This document shows positions 62,001-64,000 of a stretch of DNA of 64,000 bases, one piece after another (positions within the stretch are counted from its first letter, which is position 1; each line of letters starts with the position of its first letter). Below the pieces are notes generated by a model that was not told the DNA's origin, searched no databases, and was given only the letters and a program-made list of their open reading frames with translations. Source of the stretch: Neolewinella agarilytica (GTDB lineage: Bacteria; Bacteroidota; Bacteroidia; Chitinophagales; Saprospiraceae); assembly GCF_900110645.1 (NCBI RefSeq), contig NZ_FOFB01000015.1, positions 100,225 to 164,224 on the forward strand, given 5' to 3'. A program made the translations under genes and the position numbers.

Positions 62001-64000
62001 GGACTGGCAAGTGTCAGGAACACTTCTACAGAAGCCGTTGCTCCGGGAGCAAGACCACCTGCAGGAAGATCTCCAGCGGCAACCGTCAGCGTACGCTGAA
62101 CACCAGCCGTTGCAGCAGCCCAGCCAGCATCATCGTTACCAGTGATGGTACCATCGTAAGTCAGGCTCATATCCGCTGGCAGGTAATCCGTAACCAGGAC
62201 GTTATCCGCTGCGATATCTCCCTGGTTGATCACCGTGATCGTGTAAGCGATCGTATCACCAGGACGAACATTGGCAGACTGACCGGAAGACAGCGTCTTC
62301 GTCAACGCAAGGTCAAACTCAGCCGTCGTGATTACGGCCACATCGTGGTCGTCATCATCCTGACCAGGAATAGAGCCATCGCTGTCAACTTCGTTGTCAG
62401 ACGTCAGGTCATCATCATCCGGATCATTATCCAGTTCAGAGTCAATGTCAACCTGCTCATCGCCATTTTCATCCGTTGCATCACTGATCTCAGCAAAGTT
62501 GCTGATGTCAGATCCCGCAGGTAATGGGCTGGCAAGCGTCAGGTAAATATCAATTGTAGTAGATGCTCCAGGAGCAAGACCACCAGGAATGGTGATCGTC
62601 GCCGTTGGGTTACCTGCAACTACTGCCCAGCCAAGGCTGGTGTTATCATCCGTTCCGTTGCCGGCACCGGGTTCGAAGGTCATATCGGCAGGGACATAGT
62701 CCGTCACCTCAATGTTATCCGCAGGAATATCTCCCTGGTTGAAGACCGTAATGGTGTAAGCAACCGTATCACCAGGTGCTACAATCATGTCCTGGCCAGC
62801 AGCAAGCTCCTTGATCAGGGCAACGTCAAAGGTCTGAACCGTTACCGATACATCATCAATATCATCTTCATCATCTCCGGGCGTAGTGTCCGGAGTAGAG
62901 TCTGTATCGTCCTGTGGGTCGCCGTTCTCATCGGTAGCAGCACTGATCTCAGCAACGTTGGTAATCACCGCACCAGATGGCAGCGGGTTCGCCAGCGTCA
63001 GGAAGATTTCTACCGTAGTCATTGCTCCGGGAGCAAGACCACCAACAGGAAGCTCTCCATCAGCAACCGTCAGCGTAGTGGTGGGGAAACCACCAACCAG
63101 CATCCAGTCTTCGTTGCCCGTTACTCCGGCTTCGAAAGAAAGGTTACCGTCAGCATCCAGGTAATCCGTTACCTCGATGTTGTCTGCGGCAATCATCCCC
63201 TGGTTGATCACCGTGATCGTGTAAGCGATCGTATCACCAGGACGAACCTCGTCAGACTGACCATCAGAAAGTCCCTTCGTCAGGGCAAGGTCGAAGCCTT
63301 CAATTGTAATACTGGCGATATCGTGATCATCATCATCCTCACCTGGGTTGTTGCCGTTACCGTCAACTTCATTATCAGAAGTCAGCGTATCGTCATCAGG
63401 ATCAGTATCATAGACAGAGTCATCGTCCGTCTGCTCATCACCGTTCTCATCGGTAGCTCCACTAATCTCAGCAAAGTTATCGATCTGCAGGCCCGGAGGT
63501 AGCAGTGGGCTAGTTAATGTCAGGAAGATATCAATCGTAGCAGATGCGCCAGGAGCAAGGCCGCCAGCAGGAAGTTCACCGTCAGCAACCGTAAGAGTCG
63601 TTGTGGGGAAACCGCCAACTACTGACCAACCAAGGGTCGTATTATCGTCCATTCCGTTACCGGCCATAGTCTCAAAGACGAGCTCCGTAGATGGATAATC
63701 TGTAACTACAATATTATCGGCAGGAATGTCTCCCTGGTTGATCACCGTAATGGTGTAGGCAATTGTATCACCTGGCTCAACCGTAGCTGCCTGCATTGGA
63801 GCAAGCGTCTTGATCAGTGCAAGGTCGAAGGTCTCGATAGTGACCGTTTCGATATCGTGATCATCTTCATCTCCACCTTCCATGCCGTTACCGTCGATGT
63901 CGTCATTATCAACAACCTCTTCGTCATTCATGTCATCTGGTGTAGAGTCAGTGTCATCCTGTGGATCACCCGTCTCGTCAGTAGCAGCGCTGATCTCAGC
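53003..64000 (-). CDS. Giant multidomain secreted protein: DUF11 repeats, dockerin- and cohesin-like domains, T9SS type A signal (5' truncated by window edge)
   Basis: The frame is open to base 64000, so 3665 residues are visible and the N-terminus is missing. From the N-terminal side: part of one and 12 full DUF11-type repeats (each ~140-170 aa, FDLALTKTL...GQS...PGDTIAYTITVINQG, ending in an Asp-rich linker such as DIDGNGMEGGDEDDHDI); a region with EAEVVINLFESLAG; several HYR/Ig-like modules (EDKKRPEIECPDD, EDRTAPVAICED, EDKNAPTCIAPAP, DEVAPTIDADAP); a carboxypeptidase-regulatory/SdrD B-like domain (GNLAGVIMTESMNTVEDVVVN); a dockerin type I pair (RTSDIVAITRHILG, DVDGNTEINVGDIISIRRL); a cohesin-like domain (YRIPVTAPDLTEVDGYQFTF); and the type A sorting signal ending VYTYTVTAGEWIATKRMVIVK without the last residue counted. 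It is exported by the T9SS as a calcium-dependent surface fibre or adhesin. A terminator follows. Confidence 0.92.
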   Translation of the reverse strand, partial: AEISAATDETGDPQDDTDSTPDDMNDEEVVDNDDIDGNGMEGGDEDDHDIETVTIETFDLALIKTLAPMQAATVEPGDTIAYTITVINQGDIPADNIVVTDYPSTELVFETMAGNGMDDNTTLGWSVVGGFPTTTLTVADGELPAGGLAPGASATIDIFLTLTSPLLPPGLQIDNFAEISGATDENGDEQTDDDSVYDTDPDDDTLTSDNEVDGNGNNPGEDDDDHDIASITIEGFDLALTKGLSDGQSDEVRPGDTIAYTITVINQGMIAADNIEVTDYLDADGNLSFEAGVTGNEDWMLVGGFPTTTLTVADGELPVGGLAPGAMTTVEIFLTLANPLPSGAVITNVAEISAATDENGDPQDDTDSTPDTTPGDDEDDIDDVSVTVQTFDVALIKELAAGQDMIVAPGDTVAYTITVFNQGDIPADNIEVTDYVPADMTFEPGAGNGTDDNTSLGWAVVAGNPTATITIPGGLAPGASTTIDIYLTLASPLPAGSDISNFAEISDATDENGDEQVDIDSELDNDPDDDDLTSDNEVDSDGSIPGQDDDDHDVAVITTAEFDLALTKTLSSGQSANVRPGDTIAYTITVINQGDIAADNVLVTDYLPADMSLTYDGTITGNDDAGWAAATAGVQRTLTVAAGDLPAGGLAPGATASVEVFLTLASPLPAGSTVDNFAEISGATDETGDPQDDTDSTPDDMNDEDVVNDDDIDGNGMEGGDEDDHDIETVTIETFDLALTKTLAVGQSFDVRPGDTIAYTITVINQGDIAADNVLVTDYLPADMSLIYEGGVMGNDDAGWAVAATGVQRTLTVAAGDLPAGGLAPGATASVDIFLTLANPLPAGSTISNFAEISDATDENGDPQVDEDSTPDDMNDEDVVNDDEIDGNGMEGGDEDDHDIADVMVQSFDLALIKTLAATQSPVVEPGDTVAYTITVINQGDIPADNVTVTDYLPAELSFEMMAGNGTDDNTSLGWTDVAGNPTATLSVAGGQLPAGGLAPGASASIDIFLTLASPLLPPGTQIDNFAEISDATDENGDEQTDDDSVFDTDPDDDTLTSDNEVDGDGNNPGEDDDDHDIASITIEGFDLALTKTLSPGQSSDVAPGDTIAYTITVINQGMIAADNILVTDYLPADGSLTYEGGVMGNDDAGWALASAGPQRTLTAGNELPVGGLAPGETASVEIFITLANPLPAGAMISNFAEISAATDENGDPQDDIDSTPDDMNDEDVVNDNEIDGNGNEGGDEDDHDVEVVTVQTFDLALQKMLAAGQSNMVNPGDTITYDLVVTNQGDIAADNIPVVDFIPPGMTLDETFGNYVLDPATMTATDTFTVADGEIPAGGLLPGESVTFQIQLVVTAPVAAGTSLRNIAELGESTDQNGDPQVDDDSVPVDPNNPDTIDDNDDDDIDGDGTNGGDEDESDFEDVIINTFDLALAKILSPGQSAQVQPGDTVSFDIVITNQGDINADNVMIADFIPSGMMFDGTISGNEVWSETGGVATTVLTVAEGELPVGGIAPGQTATATIMLVLASPQTAGMSLRNFAEIQDATDDLGNEQIDDDSDYNENGEPVDEIADTDNDNIDGDGQNGGDEDESDFEDVEILTFDLALQKMLAAGQSNMVNPGDTITYDLVITNQGAIAADNIPVVDFIPAGMSLDMSFGNFVFDAATNTATDTFTVADGELPVGGLAAGTSATFQIQLVLDAPLAGDLTFRNIAELGESTDENGNPQVDDDSTPVDPNNPDVIDDNDDDDINGDGTNGGDEDESDFEDIITNTFDLALTKTLSPGQSANVDAGDTVAFTIRVFNQGAIAADNIRVSDYAPSAVDGFMFDPSLNPDWMVYADINDTTYIETTLTDFDGADALEPGAFVDVEIFLTVNPAMEAVMSLTNIAEVSDATDGVGNDVIEVDSPMDTIPGNDTFTDDNDVNGDGLAGGDEDNSDPATIFVGGFDLALIKTLADGESNVVSAGDEVTFDITVINQGAITADNIVVVDYVPAGFLFDPALNPGWALNDDGNPIDTLSIANGDLFEGGLEPGESTTTQITLTVAPEMFPDYTMGVMEDPEGVESGQVLINEAEIASATDEDGNEVDDIDSTPDDTQGNDGDIDDDDVNGGGDTDGDGIIDDDEDDNDIAIVTVECYQDPGVDNTITVCLGCDEAEVVINLFESLAGLPNIGGTFTEGDLFFMDEDGNPIAVDLSDPENVVIPGTLDRSRDYSIDYTIAAVNDCPEMTATITIDIFDIQNLSCSGFQNISLGEDCEAEITPDLILQGNLVCANSLEVVLLTSSGDTLRDANGMPTSIVGNDQVNETLFVSLVDPMCDNSCWGQILVEDKKRPEIECPDDVSGFDGKDFICTDIDQILNQESSLDFTGRPFIADNCTPTDELILEFSDFLIPNPDPQCTVQTILRTFTVTDESGNFNSCVQEITVRPATLDDVTIPTEEVIEISCGTDYETLPNGNPVPSLGGEPTIMTALGMYNIPGNEGYCTIAAGFTDGERIVTCPETFKFVRTYRIFDWCDPDGDPITYTQVIKVGDFDAPVFTGPTQDNDFDGVADDGPLVFPTNTGDECTAIFRLDDASITLTDNCSETILLSATIYPNGDLTSTPIGTFTVDLNDGDAEITSPIPVGTHILRYTYVDACGNSDFTDLDFTVEDRTAPVAICEDGLNISLTSGAEDGGVSTGVAILTPDMIDAGSSDDCSDVTLMIARVNADNIATEAYDQEITLTCADIGVVRVGLKVTDALGNENFCWLDVLVEDKNAPTCIAPAPIEISCIVARATLPSDIMEATEEELNAAFGFATGVDNCSVTVTSTISGDVNSCGVGSLTRIFTATDGEGFTNTNNCRQRITIYGVHDYRLTFPTDEEGTCAEVPDYNGIVADEDACDLITTDVVVDTLRTLEAGEECFKLRVTYDVINWCEYNTLGQPYLIPRDGDGIRNPETQVLYLNVNPGADDQTTADDFAFLSRFSDRNYNPNAPQRDQLLDDGDDTDGSDDDNGSDNIDDDAYAADDSRGHFRYIQFIKIYDEVAPTIDADAPAECFAGTSATCTADVELTFTAIDECSAATVALELDANYVVANGFNADNAAALGITITRNDDGNGNFTVNATNVPEGNHAIRVVASDGCGNSDVEIIEFCVTGDKAPTPICIQTLTATLMPDGNGGGMAAIWASDFIASDVEDCFGNVIDKYSIYTEVEAGATGFGPAAGRDGIDLTCADLGDLPVRVYSIDDRGNADYCSVVVEVQAFQEGLCEDTGGNLAGVIMTESMNTVEDVVVNLEGVDDMTRTMTTLEDGAFIFTGLPVDADYTITPTHFTDYLNGVRTSDIVAITRHILGVNLLNSPYKYVAADVDGNTEINVGDIISIRRLILGLSDAYPNEMPSWSFIPADYEFATLDNPWAESFPSVINVNDFNANIVDADFIGVKLGDVNSSAVANAQQPAVPRSLNGALELELDETEMMQGETYRIPVTAPDLTEVDGYQFTFEFDQTAVTIESIEAGLVGQGNFGWRFANQGLITTSWNWDEVDAPANWTGEEVLFTVVVRAEASGKLSEALDAGSRYTEAEAYTRGGEGLRNLSLIFNEETVEVGGYSLLQNVPNPVRKETTIGFQLPVAHDEVTISVTDAAGRLVKEFNQEGFVGYNSVRVSKRQLGGASGVYTYTVTAGEWIATKRMVIVK
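57600..64000 (-). repeat. Array of ~12.5 DUF11 domain repeats with Asp-rich linkers
   Basis: Repeats are about 420-510 bp each. Linkers fall into classes: TPDDMNDEDVVND... (A), DTDPDDDTLTSDNEVDG... (B), PVDPNNPDTIDDNDDDD... (C), plus singletons. Repeats 8 and 10 from the left of the protein are almost identical over their first half, and repeats 1-2 resemble 6-7, which points to block duplication. The opposite strand gives many Ser/Val-rich frames that are shadows. Confidence 0.9.

Noticed and set aside
53136..63164. Many plus-strand frames rich in Ser, Val and Pro opposite the giant gene
   Set aside because: They are the reverse complement of Asp/Gly/Thr-rich repeats (GAT/GAC reads as ATC/GTC) and lack independent signals.

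Overview
The window looks like a chromosomal segment of a free-living Bacteroidota bacterium, most likely a Saprospiria/Lewinella-type organism. The support is: two very large secreted proteins with type IX secretion (T9SS) C-terminal signals (one gliding-associated CHU_C/type B, one type A), SprB-like and DUF11 adhesin repeats, ExbB/ExbD/ExbD clusters with an extra membrane protein, TAnnTTTG-type -7 promoter boxes, the acpP-fabF-rnc order, and lipoprotein-rich coding. This is inference from gene content; no 16S rRNA gene is present.

Layout. 1-4.2 kb: end of a glycosyltransferase, a metallophosphoesterase, class I HMG-CoA reductase (mevalonate pathway), and a YhcG-type PDDEXK nuclease followed by a YdeI/DUF1801 protein behind a well-formed promoter. 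4.2-10.1 kb: uvrA, a tiny cold-shock-like protein, and an exbB-membrane protein-exbD-exbD energy-transduction cluster. 10.2-10.7 kb: tRNA-Ser(GGA) next to a tandem array of ~105-bp units that copy its 3' end. 10.8-13.4 kb: tatD-like, rnhA (viroplasmin type), def, ruvX. 13.5-20.6 kb: a TetR-TolC-MFP-RND efflux operon with a perfect 16-bp inverted-repeat operator. 20.7-26.5 kb: TlpA-like lipoprotein, flippase-like membrane protein, M50 protease, Skp/OmpH, glucosaminidase and a structured small RNA candidate. 26.5-32.7 kb: a possible toxin gene, mnmE, histidine kinase, rnc, fabF, acpP. 33.2-39.9 kb: a 1666-aa T9SS type B protein and a LysM glucosaminidase. 40-46.5 kb: OM beta-barrel, comF, guaB, a six-copy 80-bp tandem array, ADP-ribosylglycohydrolase lipoprotein, FKBP, SpoU methyltransferase. 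46.5-52.8 kb: TPR protein, ECF sigma/anti-sigma-like/Spy-like operon, SPOR-type protein, obg, adk. 53.0-64.0 kb: the 3' 11 kb of a giant adhesin gene that continues beyond the right edge.

Most genes are ordinary housekeeping or envelope functions. The unusual content lies in repeats and expression signals: a dispersed TGCACCTGC-centred element present both between and inside genes, tRNA-derived tandem repeats, an 80-bp tandem array, -7 boxes lying only 3-5 nt upstream of start codons (apparently leaderless mRNAs), and two genes whose conserved N-terminus has ATC where the start codon should be. I see no CRISPR array, transposase, integrase or phage gene. Start codons were moved from the longest ORF to the first supported ATG where family N-termini or spacing argued for it.
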